NCBI GenBank assembly: GCA_025463565.1
Contig: JAODAT010000093.1
Location: 1-62,150, forward strand
Length of the DNA: 62,150 nucleotides
From: Microbacteriaceae bacterium
Lineage (GTDB): Bacteria; Actinomycetota; Actinomycetes; Actinomycetales; Microbacteriaceae
Direction of reading: 5' to 3'
Shown piece by piece: positions 1 to 9,400 of the stretch. Each line of letters starts with the position of its first letter. Position 1 is the first letter of the stretch. The translations under genes and the position numbers were made by a program. The notes beneath the pieces are model-generated. The model was not told the DNA's origin, did no database searches, and worked only from the letters and a program-made list of their open reading frames with translations.

Positions 1-616
1 CGCTCGCGTGCCCGGCCTGGTCGAGCTCGGGAACATACACGTAGACGAGGGCACGATCGTTGGTGTCGAGCACCGATCGCGCCTCGGACAGCCGGTCCGC
101 GATACTGGCGCCCGCGCGATACTCGGCACCCCGCAGCACCGCACCGGTGAAGCCGCTCGTGCGGTAGCGCTCCATGCCGATCGCGAACGACGCGATTCCG
201 GCATCCCGAGCGGTCTCGAACAGGGTCGGCACGCGCTGCCAGCTGGCAGGGTCTAGCCTGTCGTCCCAGCCGTTCAGCTGGTTGACCACGCGGTCGTTCG
301 CGGCATCCAGGACGGTGTACCCGACCAGGCCGTGGATGCCGGGTGCGACTCCGGTGGTCAGCGTCGCCAGTGCGGCGGCGGTGGTCGTCGGAAACCGCGA
401 TCCGATTATCCCGGCCGGCGCCAGCAGGGGCGCGAGGGTGCGGGCATGGCCCGCGCGGGCTGCCAGCGACGTCGCACCCAGACCGTCGACCACGAGCAGG
501 ACCACGCTGTCGACCGACGGAAGCGAGAGCGGATTGCTCCGACCCGCCATCGCGGACAGCGAACTTGGCACGACATCGGCGAGGCTGAACCGGTGCGTTT
601 TCGTGGCCGGTAGCAT
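1..616 (-). CDS. Alkaline phosphatase superfamily protein (nucleotide pyrophosphatase/phosphodiesterase-like), 3' end outside window
   Basis: The first 205 residues of a minus-strand gene run off the left edge. Near residue 40 a hydrophobic strand ends in VVDGLGA, the usual first metal-binding Asp of the alkaline phosphatase superfamily. It is followed by FPTTTAAAL, where a Thr is the expected nucleophile, and then GIHGLVGY. Near the cut, [10 protein letters not shown] matches the D-x-x-GH metal site. The protein should hydrolyse phosphodiester or pyrophosphate bonds with two divalent metals; its substrate cannot be told. The ATG at 616 lies 7 nt after a TAGGAT box, so the mRNA is probably leaderless. 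It is divergent from parC with only 12 nt between the two start codons. Confidence 0.8.
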   Translation of the reverse strand, partial: MLPATKTHRFSLADVVPSSLSAMAGRSNPLSLPSVDSVVLLVVDGLGATSLAARAGHARTLAPLLAPAGIIGSRFPTTTAAALATLTTGVAPGIHGLVGYTVLDAANDRVVNQLNGWDDRLDPASWQRVPTLFETARDAGIASFAIGMERYRTSGFTGAVLRGAEYRAGASIADRLSEARSVLDTNDRALVYVYVPELDQAGHAS

Positions 617-623
617 GGGCGCA

Positions 624-629
624 ATCCTA
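624..629 (-). promoter_or_regulatory. -10 box of a probable leaderless promoter (phosphodiesterase gene)
   Basis: TAGGAT on the minus strand ends 7 nt before the ATG at 616. The last base of this box is the A of the parC start codon on the other strand, so the two divergent transcription units overlap at their starts. Confidence 0.5.
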
Positions 630-3115
630 TGGCTACCACCGATCTCCCGACCCCTCCCGGCTCGTCATCGACACCGTCCGGCGAACGCATCGACGATGTC
701 GATGTCTCCGCCGAGATGGAGGGTTCGTTCCTCGAATACGCGTACTCCGTCATCTACTCGCGTGCGCTTCCCGACGCCCGCGACGGCCTGAAGCCGGTCC
801 AGCGGCGCATCCTCTACCAGATGACCGAGATGGGCCTGCGGCCCGACCGCGGCCACGTGAAGTCCGCGCGCGTCACGGGCGAAGTGATGGGCAAACTGCA
901 CCCGCACGGCAATACCAGCATCTACGACGCGATGGTGCGCCTCGCCCAGCCCTTCGTCATGCGACTGCCGCTGGTAGACGGCCACGGCAACTTCGGCACG
1001 CTCGACGACGGCCCCGCCGCCGAGCGCTATACGGAAGCACGGCTCGCGCCCGCCGCGATGGCCATGACGGAAGATCTCGACGAAGACGTCGTCGACTTCG
1101 TTCCCAATTACGACGCCCAGTTGCAGGAGCCGGAGGTTCTGCCCGCCGCCTTCCCGAACCTCCTGGTCAACGGTGCTTCCGGCATCGCGGTCGGCATGGC
1201 CACGAACATGGCGCCGCACAACCTCATCGAGGTGGTCGGCGCCGCACGGTTCCTCATCGACAACCCGAACGCGACGCTCGACGAACTGATGTCGTTCGTG
1301 CCCGGTCCCGACCTGCCGACCGGCGGCACCATCATCGGCCTGGCCGGCATCCGCGATGCCTACGAGACGGGTCGTGGCGCGTTCAAGACCCGCGCACGCG
1401 TCGCCGTGGAGAACCTGACCGCCCGAAAGACCGGTCTCGTGATCACCGAGCTGCCGTACATGGTCGGCGCGGAAAAGGTGATCGAGAAGATTAAAGACGG
1501 CGTCAACTCGAAAAAACTCAACGGCATCTCCGACGTCACAGACCTCACCGACCGCTCGCACGGCACGCGACTCGTCGTCGGCATCAAAACCGGTTTCAGC
1601 CCGGATGCCGTCCTGGAGCAGCTCTACCGCCACACGCCGCTCGAGGACTCCTTCAGCATCAACAACGTCGCCCTCGTCGACGGCGGCCCGCGCACCATGG
1701 GGCTCAAGGAGCTGCTGCAGGTCTACGTGGATCACCGCATCTCGGTGGTCACCCGGCGCAGCGAGTTCCGGCTCGCCCGCAAGCGCGAACGCCTGCACCT
1801 CGTCGAGGGCCTGCTCGTCGCCATTCTCGACATCGACGAGGTTATCCAGGTCATCCGCACCAGCGACGACTCCGAGCAGGCGCGTACGCGATTGCGCGAG
1901 GTTTTCGATCTCTCGGAGATCCAGGCCGAGTACATCCTCGAACTGCGGTTGCGCCGCCTCACGAAGTTCTCGCGCATCGAGCTGGAGACCGAGCGGGACC
2001 AACTGCTCGCCGACATCGCCCTGCTCGAAACCCTGCTCGCCGACCCGAAGTGGGTGCGGGCTCTCGTCTCCGACGAGCTCGAGGAGGTGTCGGAGAAGTT
2101 CGGCACCCCTCGGCGTACCCTGCTGACCGAGGCGCGGCCGAGCGTCGCCACCGCGTCATCGTCGCGCACCGCGGCTCCCGTGCTCGAGATCGCGGACACG
2201 CCCTGCCGGGTCTTCCTGTCGACCACCGGGCGCGCCATCCGGGTGGACCTCGGCGACACCGCGCAGGACACCGTCGGACGCGTCGCCCGCCGTACGAAAC
2301 ACGACGCCATCCTCTCGAGCGTGGTCACGACGAGCCGCACCGAGATCGGCGCGATCACGAACCTGGGCCGGCTGGTGCGCCTCTCCCCCGTCGACCTGCC
2401 ATCGGTTCCCGAGAACTCCATCCAGCTGGCCGCCGGCGTGAAGGTCACCGAATATCTGGCCCTGGACGCGAAGAAGGAACGGGTGCTCGCGCTCGTCTCC
2501 CTGAGCTCCGATGAATCGATCGCCATCGGCACCCGCCAGGGCGTTGTCAAGCGCGTCTCCCCAGGAGACTGGCCCGCGAAGCCAGACTTCGAGGTGATCA
2601 CGCTGAAACCGGGCGATCAGGTCGTGGGTGCTCGCCAGGCCGGAGAGGGCGACGAACTGCTGTTCATTACCTCCGACGCGCAGCTGCTGCACTTCCCCGC
2701 CGCTGCTGTTCGGCCCCAGGGCCGTTCCGCCGGTGGCATGGCCGGGATCAACCTGGGCGCCAAGGCGACCGTCGTATTCTTCGGATCCATCGACCCGGCG
2801 GCAGAACCCGTCGTCACCACCGTGTCCTCGAGCAGCGCCACCATCGCGGGCGCGGACTTCGGGCGAGCCAAGGTGTCGCTGCTAGCCGAGTTCCCCGGCA
2901 AGGGCCGCGCCACCGGTGGTGTGCGCGCCCACAGCTTCCTCAAAGGCGAAGACCTGCTCTCCATCGCATGGGCGGGACCATCGCCGGCCCTCGCGGTCGG
3001 CAACGACGGCTCGATCCGCGCGTTACCGGACGCAGGGGCGAAACGGGATGCCTCGGGCCAGCCGCTGGAGGGCGTGGTCGGATCGATCGGCACATCGCTC
3101 GCCAGTGCTGACTAA
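629..3115 (+). CDS. parC: DNA topoisomerase IV subunit A (ParC-type)
   Basis: This 828-residue type IIA topoisomerase A subunit cuts and rejoins DNA and, with ParE, decatenates daughter chromosomes. The winged-helix region has [14 protein letters not shown] (the quinolone-resistance region, with Thr and Asp at the positions of E. coli ParC Ser80 and Glu84) and AAERYTE, whose Tyr134 is the active-site tyrosine. The tower, a coiled coil (about residues 380-480) and a C-terminal beta-pinwheel follow. I do not see the GyrA box (QRRGGKG type) at the start of the C-terminal domain, which favours ParC over GyrA. The matching B subunit is on the opposite strand at 5081-7180, separated by two unrelated genes. 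The ATG at 629 has no clear ribosome binding site. Confidence 0.9.
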   Translation: MATTDLPTPPGSSSTPSGERIDDVDVSAEMEGSFLEYAYSVIYSRALPDARDGLKPVQRRILYQMTEMGLRPDRGHVKSARVTGEVMGKLHPHGNTSIYDAMVRLAQPFVMRLPLVDGHGNFGTLDDGPAAERYTEARLAPAAMAMTEDLDEDVVDFVPNYDAQLQEPEVLPAAFPNLLVNGASGIAVGMATNMAPHNLIEVVGAARFLIDNPNATLDELMSFVPGPDLPTGGTIIGLAGIRDAYETGRGAFKTRARVAVENLTARKTGLVITELPYMVGAEKVIEKIKDGVNSKKLNGISDVTDLTDRSHGTRLVVGIKTGFSPDAVLEQLYRHTPLEDSFSINNVALVDGGPRTMGLKELLQVYVDHRISVVTRRSEFRLARKRERLHLVEGLLVAILDIDEVIQVIRTSDDSEQARTRLREVFDLSEIQAEYILELRLRRLTKFSRIELETERDQLLADIALLETLLADPKWVRALVSDELEEVSEKFGTPRRTLLTEARPSVATASSSRTAAPVLEIADTPCRVFLSTTGRAIRVDLGDTAQDTVGRVARRTKHDAILSSVVTTSRTEIGAITNLGRLVRLSPVDLPSVPENSIQLAAGVKVTEYLALDAKKERVLALVSLSSDESIAIGTRQGVVKRVSPGDWPAKPDFEVITLKPGDQVVGARQAGEGDELLFITSDAQLLHFPAAAVRPQGRSAGGMAGINLGAKATVVFFGSIDPAAEPVVTTVSSSSATIAGADFGRAKVSLLAEFPGKGRATGGVRAHSFLKGEDLLSIAWAGPSPALAVGNDGSIRALPDAGAKRDASGQPLEGVVGSIGTSLASAD

Positions 3116-3127
3116 ATGCGACGCTGA

Positions 3128-3439
3128 CTAGAGGTCTTCGACCGAGACCACCCAGTGCGGCCTGATCGCGCCGTAGATGTGCGGGAACAGTTCGCCGTTG
3201 CCGGCGTCCTCCCGCCGGATCTCGATGCCATCCGCCGCGACGCGCTCCTCATCGATGACGAGCACGACCAGGTCACGCTGGCCGCGATAGAACCGCTCGA
3301 CCGTCGGCGCAACCTGGTGTCGTTCCGAGGCGTGGATGTACCCGACCGCCTCGAGGGTGGCTCCCAGCGTAGAGACGCGATATTCGCCCGAGCCGATGGC
3401 GTCATGCCAGTCCGAGTGCACTGCCACGTGGTAGATCAC
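3128..3439 (-). CDS. DUF952 family protein
   Basis: This small soluble protein of 103 residues matches the DUF952 pattern: IYHVAV near the N-terminus, GYIHAS in the middle and FPHIYGAI near the C-terminus. The family's function is not established. I chose the GTG at 3439 because AGGGGGG lies 5 nt upstream and the protein then begins IYHVAV, as family members do. A GTG 18 nt further upstream would add six residues. It ends convergently with parC, 12 nt away. Confidence 0.75.
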   Translation of the reverse strand: MIYHVAVHSDWHDAIGSGEYRVSTLGATLEAVGYIHASERHQVAPTVERFYRGQRDLVVLVIDEERVAADGIEIRREDAGNGELFPHIYGAIRPHWVVSVEDL

Positions 3440-3481
3440 CAGGCCCCCCTGCGCCACGGGCGCGGCGGCGCATCAAAAAGG

Positions 3482-5035
3482 CTACACATGGGGCACGAAC
3501 TCCTGCCAGGCCAGCCGTTTCTCTTTTCGCGGGTCGCTCTCGACCCGGTCGGCATCGTCGATGATCAGGGTGTTGCGCTTGCGCGCGGTGTAGAGCGGCC
3601 AGGCCGGGTCCACAGTGCCGTTGTGGGCGAAGCGCAGCCAGTTGGCGCGCATCCGCTCACCGGTCCGCGCAAAGGCGCGATAGCCCCCGAAAACACCGAT
3701 TCCGCGACCCAGCAGCCCGCTCGCCCGGTCGAAGACCGCGAACAACTCGATGCCGTGTGTCGCGTCCAGCCCGATCCAGCGTAGGAGGCGAGGTGCGAGA
3801 TCGAAGCGGTACATGTGCACCGGGGCAAAGTCTGCGTGACGCTCGGCGACGCGGATCGATGGGTACCAGAAGGAGTAGTCGCCGGCGAAGTCTGCGGCCG
3901 GCCTCTTGGCCGGTAGACCCGGGTAGAGCAGTTTCAGGCGCTTGCGCGCCTTCTTCTTCGTCTTCGCGAAGATCGCGCGGATTCGCGGCGGTGTGCTCGC
4001 GAGAATGTCGAGTCGCCCGGTGAACAGCGAGCCTTCCCGATCGTTGGTGCCGATGATCAGGGGAACGGGATGCGCGCGCCCGTTGTCGAACGCATCGATC
4101 GGGCGCTCCGGCAGGTAGTCGCCATCGATCACCGGGCAGAGGGCGATCGTGCCCGGCTCGCTGTCGGGCATACGTCGCTGCATCACGGTAGTGGCGAGCA
4201 CCAGCTCTTCCGCGGCCGCCGAGAAGAGCAGCTCCGCGGCGTCTTCCGGACTGGTGCTCTCGGTGCTCGAATCATCCACAACGCTGCTGAGCAGCTCGAC
4301 GAAGTCCTGCGCCCAGACGGTCGTGAGCTGCTTGTCGTACACAGCGTCTGCGGGCGGGCTCTGCGCGATCGCGCGGGCGAACAGCCCACGCGCTGACGGG
4401 ACAGTCATGAGTGTGGTCACCGCGTTGCCACCCGCCGATTCGCCGAACAGCGTCACGTTGTCGGGATCTCCGCCGAAGACAGCGATGTTGTCGCGGACCC
4501 ACTCGAGGGCCGCCGCCTGGTCGCGAAGCCCGAGGTTGCTCTCGATGGGACGACCGGGAGTCGAGAAGCGGGTGAAATCGAGGTAGCCGAGCGCACCCAG
4601 CCGATAGTTGAAGTTGACGAAGATGAGGTCGCCATCACGGGCGAGTCCCTCTCCCTGAAGGTTCATCTGTCGGCCGGAGCCCGCGCTGTACGCACCCCCG
4701 TAGATCCACACCATCACCGGTCGTGGAGTCGCCGATGGCGCGAGCGGCGCGATCACGTTCACGGTCAGGCAGTCCTCGGACATGCTCGACGTCCCGTCCA
4801 CGCCGACGAACTGTCCCTTGCGATCCTGCATCGGCACGTCACCGAACTCGCTGGCATCGCGCACGCCCTGCCATGGCACGACAGGGAACGGTTTTCGGAA
4901 CCGAAGCTCGCCCACGGGCGGTGCTGCGAACGGGATGCCGCGCCACATGCGGAGGCCGTGCCTCACGGCACCCTGCACGACGCCGCCCGTCACGTCCATC
5001 CGCAGAAGATCAGTTCGGGTCTGAGTCAACGTCAC
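3482..5035 (-). CDS. Type B carboxylesterase family protein
   Basis: This 517-residue alpha/beta hydrolase belongs to the carboxylesterase type B (para-nitrobenzyl esterase) family. The oxyanion-hole motif is YGGAY (residues 112-116). The nucleophile is Ser200 in GESAGG. The acid is probably the Glu in NDREGSL, and the histidine lies in DATHGIEL. It should hydrolyse carboxylic esters; the natural substrate is unknown. No signal peptide is visible, so it is probably cytoplasmic. The GTG start at 5035 is preceded by TAAACT and a 7-nt gap, fitting a leaderless transcript. It lies between parC and parE without an evident functional link. Confidence 0.88.
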   Translation of the reverse strand: MTLTQTRTDLLRMDVTGGVVQGAVRHGLRMWRGIPFAAPPVGELRFRKPFPVVPWQGVRDASEFGDVPMQDRKGQFVGVDGTSSMSEDCLTVNVIAPLAPSATPRPVMVWIYGGAYSAGSGRQMNLQGEGLARDGDLIFVNFNYRLGALGYLDFTRFSTPGRPIESNLGLRDQAAALEWVRDNIAVFGGDPDNVTLFGESAGGNAVTTLMTVPSARGLFARAIAQSPPADAVYDKQLTTVWAQDFVELLSSVVDDSSTESTSPEDAAELLFSAAAEELVLATTVMQRRMPDSEPGTIALCPVIDGDYLPERPIDAFDNGRAHPVPLIIGTNDREGSLFTGRLDILASTPPRIRAIFAKTKKKARKRLKLLYPGLPAKRPAADFAGDYSFWYPSIRVAERHADFAPVHMYRFDLAPRLLRWIGLDATHGIELFAVFDRASGLLGRGIGVFGGYRAFARTGERMRANWLRFAHNGTVDPAWPLYTARKRNTLIIDDADRVESDPRKEKRLAWQEFVPHV

Positions 5036-5042
5036 CCTGTGA

Positions 5043-5048
5043 AGTTTA
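5043..5048 (-). promoter_or_regulatory. -10 box of a probable leaderless promoter (carboxylesterase)
   Basis: TAAACT on the minus strand, 7 nt before the GTG start at 5035. No ribosome binding site would fit in the remaining leader. Confidence 0.45.
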
Positions 5049-5080
5049 CCGATGCACCATGAACGAAAACTGAACGCGCC

Positions 5081-7180
5081 TCACACGTCGATGCGGTCGC
5101 GCGACAGCTCGCTCGACCCGGCGATGATGAAGTCCTTGCGTGGTGCGACGTCGTTGCCCATCAACAGTTCGAACACGCGATCGGCGTTGGCCGCGTCCCG
5201 GATGTTCACCCGGCGAAGCGTGCGGTGCTGGCGGTCCATGGTCGTCGTCGCCAGCTGGTCGGCATCCATCTCGCCCAGCCCCTTGTAGCGCTGGATCGGA
5301 TCCTGGTACCGCTTGTTGCTGCGTTTGAGTCCCGCGAGCACGGCCGCCAGCTCCGCCTCAGAGTAGGTGTAGATCGTCTCGTTCGGCTTCGAGCCGGGGT
5401 TCATCACGATCACCCGGTGCAACGGCGGCACGGCCGCGTAGACCCGGCCGTCACGGATCATGTCGGGCATGTACCGCATGAACAGAGTGAGCAGGAGCGT
5501 ACGGATGTGCGCACCGTCGACGTCCGCGTCGCTCATGATGATGACCTTGCCGTATCGTGCGCTGGAGAGGTCGAAGCTGCGACCGGATCCGGCGCCGATC
5601 ACCTGGATGATCGACGCGCATTCCGCGTTCGACAACATGTCGGAGACCGACGCCTTCTGCACGTTGAGGATCTTGCCGCGGATGGGAAGCAGTGCCTGGT
5701 ATTCGCTGTCGCGAGCGAGCTTCGCCGTGCCGAGTGCCGAGTCGCCCTCGACGATGAATAGTTCGCTGTTCGCGACGTCCGAACTGCGGCAGTCGACCAG
5801 TTTCGCGGGCAGCGAGGAGTTCTCGAGCGCGTTCTTGCGACGCTGGGTCTCCTTGTGCGCCCGCGCCGAGATACGCGACTTCATCTCGGCCACGATCTTG
5901 TCGAGCACGAGGGCGGACTGGGTCTTGTCGTCGCGCTTCGACGAGTTGTACTTCTCGCTCATCGATTTCGCGATCACGTTCGCCACGATGTTGCGCACCG
6001 CCGGCGTGCCGAGGATCTCCTTGGTTTGCCCCTCGAACTGCGGCTCCGGCAGGCGCACGGTGAGCACGGCGGTGAGCCCGGCGAGGATGTCGTCCTTCTC
6101 GAGCTTGTCGTTGCCGACCTTGAGCCGGCGAGCGTTCTGCTCCACCTGCGCGCGAAGGAACTTGAGCATTCCCGCTTCGAACCCGGCCTGGTGCGTACCG
6201 CCCTTGGGCGTCGCGATGATGTTGACGTAGCTGCGGAAGACCGTGTCGTAGCCGGTGCCCCACCGCAGCGCGACGTCCACCTCGCACTCGCGTGACAGCT
6301 CTGTCGCGACCATGTGCCCCTTGTCATCGAGCACGGGCACGGTCTCGCTGAAGGTGCCGGAGCCGGTCATGCGCCAGGTGTCGGTGAGCGCGGTGTCCGG
6401 AGCGAGAAACTCAACGTACTCCGCGATGCCGCCGTCGAACTTGAAGAGTTCGCGGGTGGGCTCGCCATTAACCAGGGATTCGGCCCGCTCGTCGGTAATG
6501 TCGATACCGAGCCCGCGCACCAGGAAGGCCGTTTGCCGGGCGCGCGCGAAGAGCTCCTCGGTCTGGAAGGTCGTGCCCTGCGTGAAGATCTGCGGGTCGG
6601 TCCAGTAGCGGATGCGAGTACCGGTGACACCCTTGCCAACTTTGCCGACCACCCGCAGTTCGCTGTTCGCCACAAACGGCGTGAACGGCGCGTCCGGCCT
6701 GGGCTCGCCCTCTCCGTCGGAGAAGATGCCCGGCTCGCCCCGGTGGAACGACATGGCCCAGGTCTTTCCATCACGGTCGACCTCGACGTCGAGCCGTTCC
6801 GACAGGGCGTTCACGACGGATGCACCGACCCCGTGCAGGCCGCCCGACGCCGCATACGAACCACTGCCGAACTTGCCGCCGGCATGCAGCTTGGTGAACA
6901 CGACCTCGACGCCCGACAGTCCGGTCTTCGGCTCGATGTCCACCGGGATGCCGCGGGCGCGGTCACGCACCTCGACGCTGGCGTCTTTGTGCAGCACCAC
7001 GGCAATCGAGTCGCCGTTGCCGCCGAGCGCCTCATCGACCGAGTTGTCGATGATCTCCCACAGGCAGTGCATGAGCCCGCGAGAGTCGGTCGACCCGATG
7101 TACATGCCGGGACGCTTGCGCACTGCCTCGAGCCCCTCGAGCACCGACAGGTGTCTCGCGGAGTAGTCGGAATCGGGCAC
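5081..7180 (-). CDS. parE: DNA topoisomerase IV subunit B (ParE-type)
   Basis: This 699-residue ATPase subunit partners ParC. The GHKL ATPase domain shows IIDNSVDEALGG, DRARGIPVD and GGLHGVGASVVNALS. The Toprim domain carries EGDSALGTAK and the metal-binding DADVDGAHI, and QRYKGLGEM follows near the C-terminus. The frame stays open upstream, but I place the start at GTG 7180 because AGGAGG lies 6 nt before it. The protein then begins with a short tail and HLSVLEGLEAVRKRPGMYIG, as in other GyrB/ParE proteins. An actinobacterium needs one gyrase pair elsewhere, so this is likely the second, decatenating enzyme. Calling it ParE rather than GyrB rests mainly on the partner lacking a GyrA box. Confidence 0.9.
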   Translation of the reverse strand: MPDSDYSARHLSVLEGLEAVRKRPGMYIGSTDSRGLMHCLWEIIDNSVDEALGGNGDSIAVVLHKDASVEVRDRARGIPVDIEPKTGLSGVEVVFTKLHAGGKFGSGSYAASGGLHGVGASVVNALSERLDVEVDRDGKTWAMSFHRGEPGIFSDGEGEPRPDAPFTPFVANSELRVVGKVGKGVTGTRIRYWTDPQIFTQGTTFQTEELFARARQTAFLVRGLGIDITDERAESLVNGEPTRELFKFDGGIAEYVEFLAPDTALTDTWRMTGSGTFSETVPVLDDKGHMVATELSRECEVDVALRWGTGYDTVFRSYVNIIATPKGGTHQAGFEAGMLKFLRAQVEQNARRLKVGNDKLEKDDILAGLTAVLTVRLPEPQFEGQTKEILGTPAVRNIVANVIAKSMSEKYNSSKRDDKTQSALVLDKIVAEMKSRISARAHKETQRRKNALENSSLPAKLVDCRSSDVANSELFIVEGDSALGTAKLARDSEYQALLPIRGKILNVQKASVSDMLSNAECASIIQVIGAGSGRSFDLSSARYGKVIIMSDADVDGAHIRTLLLTLFMRYMPDMIRDGRVYAAVPPLHRVIVMNPGSKPNETIYTYSEAELAAVLAGLKRSNKRYQDPIQRYKGLGEMDADQLATTTMDRQHRTLRRVNIRDAANADRVFELLMGNDVAPRKDFIIAGSSELSRDRIDV

Positions 7181-7399
7181 GCGAGGCCTCCTGGAACGAT
7201 GGTGAACGACGGGAATGGATGCGGGGCGCACCGGGTTCAACACTAATGACGACGGGTGACCCACCCGGCGACCGACACTCGTGCGGTGCAGAACCGTACG
7301 CGTTCAGCGAAATACTGGGGTTTCGTAGCCCCGATGTAACAGCAGCATGTTTGTATAGACGTACACGTAGCTCGAATAACGAAACCGGAGGAGCCTCAC

Positions 7400-7627
7400 A
7401 TGTCACAGCTCGCACCCGACACGACAGCAATGGACCTGACCTCCGCCCACGAACTCACCGCCTCGGACCGCTGCGACAGCTGCGGCGCCCAGGCGTACAT
7501 CCGCGTATCGATCGGCGAGAGCGAACTGCTCTTCTGCGCCCACCATGGCAAGAAGTACCAGGAGAAGCTCTCCACCATCGCGAGCGACTGGCACGACGAG
7601 TCGGATCGGCTCAGCGAACAGCGCTAG
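7400..7627 (+). CDS. Small zinc-ribbon-like protein, DUF7455 family
   Basis: A 75-residue protein with CDSCGAQAY and, 25 residues later, CAHHGKKY. These suggest one zinc site made by Cys and His. Proteins of this type are common in Actinobacteria and have no assigned function. The start is well supported by GGAGGAG 6-7 nt upstream of the ATG. The gene is monocistronic, since a strong hairpin terminator follows at 7637. Its start is divergent from parE, with 219 nt between them. That gap holds no other gene I can recognise. A TATAGA at about 7366 is a possible -10 box for this gene. Confidence 0.75.
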   Translation: MSQLAPDTTAMDLTSAHELTASDRCDSCGAQAYIRVSIGESELLFCAHHGKKYQEKLSTIASDWHDESDRLSEQR

Positions 7628-7636
7628 TTCTTCACC

Positions 7637-7668
7637 AGAAATGCCCCGGCTGAGGCCGGGGCATTTCT
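7637..7668 (+). terminator. Rho-independent terminator
   Basis: A perfect 14-bp inverted repeat (AGAAATGCCCCGGC) with a TGAG loop is followed by a short T run. It lies 9 nt after the stop of the small zinc-ribbon gene and 20 nt before the end of the convergent alr gene, so it can serve both strands. Confidence 0.8.
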
Positions 7669-7687
7669 GCTTTAACCCACGTAGGTT

Positions 7688-8722
7688 CTAAGCCTCGTAA
7701 GTGCGCGTGACCCTCGCGCTGAGCCTCGTCACGATCTCCTCACCGATGGTGCCCGTGGCATCCGCCCACTCCTGAAGGGTCTGCTCGCCCCGCAGTCCCG
7801 CACCGAAGAGCACGGCGTTGTCTCCTCTGCGACCCGGTCCAGCCACGGTCATCGTGCCGGCATCGATCGAGATCACCTTGTATCGCCTTCCGTCGAGCGC
7901 CACCGAGACCGCGCCGACGACGGCACTCGAAATGCCATCCGCCAGGCCGATGCCGAGCACTGAGGACTCGTCAATAGATTCGACGACCGGCGCTGTGAGA
8001 GTCATCACTGGCGTGAGTCCCAGCTCGGCCGGACCGACACCGTCGCCCGGTGCGATGCCGTAGCCGAATGCGCCTATCCGCACCAGGTCGAACCGGGCAT
8101 CGCCACGGGCGAAGCTCGCAGCACTGGCCGCAAGATGACGCACCTCGAAGGCGGCGCCCAGGCTCTCCGCCACGGCGATCGCCTCGTGGAAGCGCTCGAT
8201 CGCCGCGGAGTCCTCGTCGAACGACGCCTCGGCGATGTGCGTGAATACGCCCACCAGTTCGACCCGTCCAGCCGTCGAGAGTTCGACAGCGCGGCTGACC
8301 AGCCGAGGCCAGTCCGCAGCAGATGAACCATTGCGGTGAAGCCCGGTGTCGATCTTCAGGTGAAGCCGCGCAGAACTGTCGCGTGCGGCCGCCGCGATCG
8401 ATTCCAGCTGGGCGATGGTCGAAATGCCGAGGTCGATTTGTGCGTCCACGGCGGCGGCGTAGTCCTCGTCCGGCCCCAGGAGCCAGGCCAGAATCGACGA
8501 CTCGTCGCCCACTCCCCCTGCCCGAAGCGCGAGCCCGGTGGCAATGTCGAGCGAACCGAACCAGCGGATGCCGGCTTCCAGCGCCGCGCGCGCCATCGGC
8601 AACAGGCCGTGACCGTACGCATCCGCTTTGACGACGGCCATCACGCTCGCGGGAGCCACCCTGGTCGCGATTGTCGCAAGGTTGCGGCGGTAGGCCGCGA
8701 GATCGATCCTCGCCTCGCTCAT
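7688..8722 (-). CDS. Alanine racemase-like protein with PLP-lysine barrel but without the catalytic tyrosine segment
   Basis: This 344-residue fold-type III PLP protein resembles alanine racemase. The barrel keeps the expected residues: Lys32 and Tyr36 in AVVKADAYGHG, Arg130 in KIDTGLHRNG, His162 in GVFTHIAE and Arg215 in VRIGAFGYG. The C-terminal domain is altered. The stretch that normally reads GEGVSYG, carrying the catalytic Tyr (Tyr265 in Geobacillus Alr), is missing between ESID and ESSVLGIG. The second pocket Tyr (GYADG) is Leu260 (GLADG), CMDQ is replaced by SIDA, and the Tyr of TISYEI is Glu. A homodimer should therefore lack the second catalytic base. The start ATG overlaps the stop of the upstream Alr-like gene (ATGA), which suggests coupled translation. 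See the findings for the proposed heteromer. Confidence 0.85.
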   Translation of the reverse strand: MSEARIDLAAYRRNLATIATRVAPASVMAVVKADAYGHGLLPMARAALEAGIRWFGSLDIATGLALRAGGVGDESSILAWLLGPDEDYAAAVDAQIDLGISTIAQLESIAAAARDSSARLHLKIDTGLHRNGSSAADWPRLVSRAVELSTAGRVELVGVFTHIAEASFDEDSAAIERFHEAIAVAESLGAAFEVRHLAASAASFARGDARFDLVRIGAFGYGIAPGDGVGPAELGLTPVMTLTAPVVESIDESSVLGIGLADGISSAVVGAVSVALDGRRYKVISIDAGTMTVAGPGRRGDNAVLFGAGLRGEQTLQEWADATGTIGEEIVTRLSARVTRTYEA

Positions 8723-9396
8723 GTGCTCGCCACTGTGTTCGCCCCTGGGCTCGTCCCTCTGCTTGCTTTAGCCGCGAACTCGAGCACTATTTCCTCCGGC
8801 CGACGCCCGATGGCCGTCGCCCACACGGACACGGTGCGGCTCTCACCGAACACCTCCGCGGTCGTTCCGATTGGGACGACCTCGCTGCCGAGGTCGACCA
8901 TCAGCACGTTCATCGCCACGCGCCCGACGATGGGCATCTCGCGGCCACCGACCACCAGTGCTCCGGCGTTGCCCGCTGCCCGGTCGAGGCCGTCCGCGTA
9001 GCCGATGCCGACCATGCCGAGCATCGAGCGGCTGCGCGCGCGAAACGTATAGCCGTACGACACCCCGTCACCGGGCTGCACCGGCTTGAGGCCGACGACC
9101 TCGGCGGTCACTCGCATGGCGGGAGTGAAACCGGCCACCCAGCCGTAAAGTTCGTCCGGGCCGTTGCCGGTGCGCGAGATCGGCGCTGTGATGCCCGAGC
9201 TGCGCAACTGCCGCTCCTCCGCGTCCGACGCGACCGCGAGGCCGGTGGCACCGCCCTCGAGGGCCGCGCCTGCAGAGACAAGGGCACCGTGACCCCAGCC
9301 GTCGAACGAGACGTCCGCGATCCTGTCACCCGCCGCCGCAAGGAGGCCGGCGTTGGCACAGATGGCGGCCGCGTCGATGCGCACCGAGTGCAGCAT
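8719..9396 (-). CDS. Short alanine racemase-like protein: keeps the catalytic tyrosine domain, lacks the PLP lysine
   Basis: This 225-residue protein has a remnant of the Alr barrel and an intact-looking C-terminal beta domain. Where Alr has AVVKADAYGHG it has ADVSFDGWGHG, so the PLP lysine is Ser30 and the following Tyr is Trp34. About 120 residues of the barrel are absent between residues 75 and 84. The C-terminal domain keeps GDGVSYG with Tyr114 (Tyr265 equivalent), GYADG with Tyr133 exactly 19 residues later (Tyr284 equivalent), and GRVAMN with Met162 (Met312 equivalent). It cannot bind PLP through lysine by itself. It begins 4 nt after the gatD-like stop and its own stop overlaps the next alr start. 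It is not a broken gene: it has its own N-terminus and complete C-terminal domain. Confidence 0.8.
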   Translation of the reverse strand: MLHSVRIDAAAICANAGLLAAAGDRIADVSFDGWGHGALVSAGAALEGGATGLAVASDAEERQLRSSGITAPISRTGNGPDELYGWVAGFTPAMRVTAEVVGLKPVQPGDGVSYGYTFRARSRSMLGMVGIGYADGLDRAAGNAGALVVGGREMPIVGRVAMNVLMVDLGSEVVPIGTTAEVFGESRTVSVWATAIGRRPEEIVLEFAAKASRGTSPGANTVAST

Positions 9397-9400
9397 CCGG

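Noticed and set aside
665-2002. Long open frame antisense to parC (445 codons)
   Set aside because: High-GC codon bias leaves antisense frames open. The translation is Arg/His/Asp-rich without any family motif, and the sense frame is a clear ParC.
7688-9396. The two Alr-like genes as halves of one broken alr
   Set aside because: Each has its own N-terminal beta strand and C-terminal beta domain, and they overlap by ATGA. A single break would give non-overlapping pieces of one protein, which is not the case.
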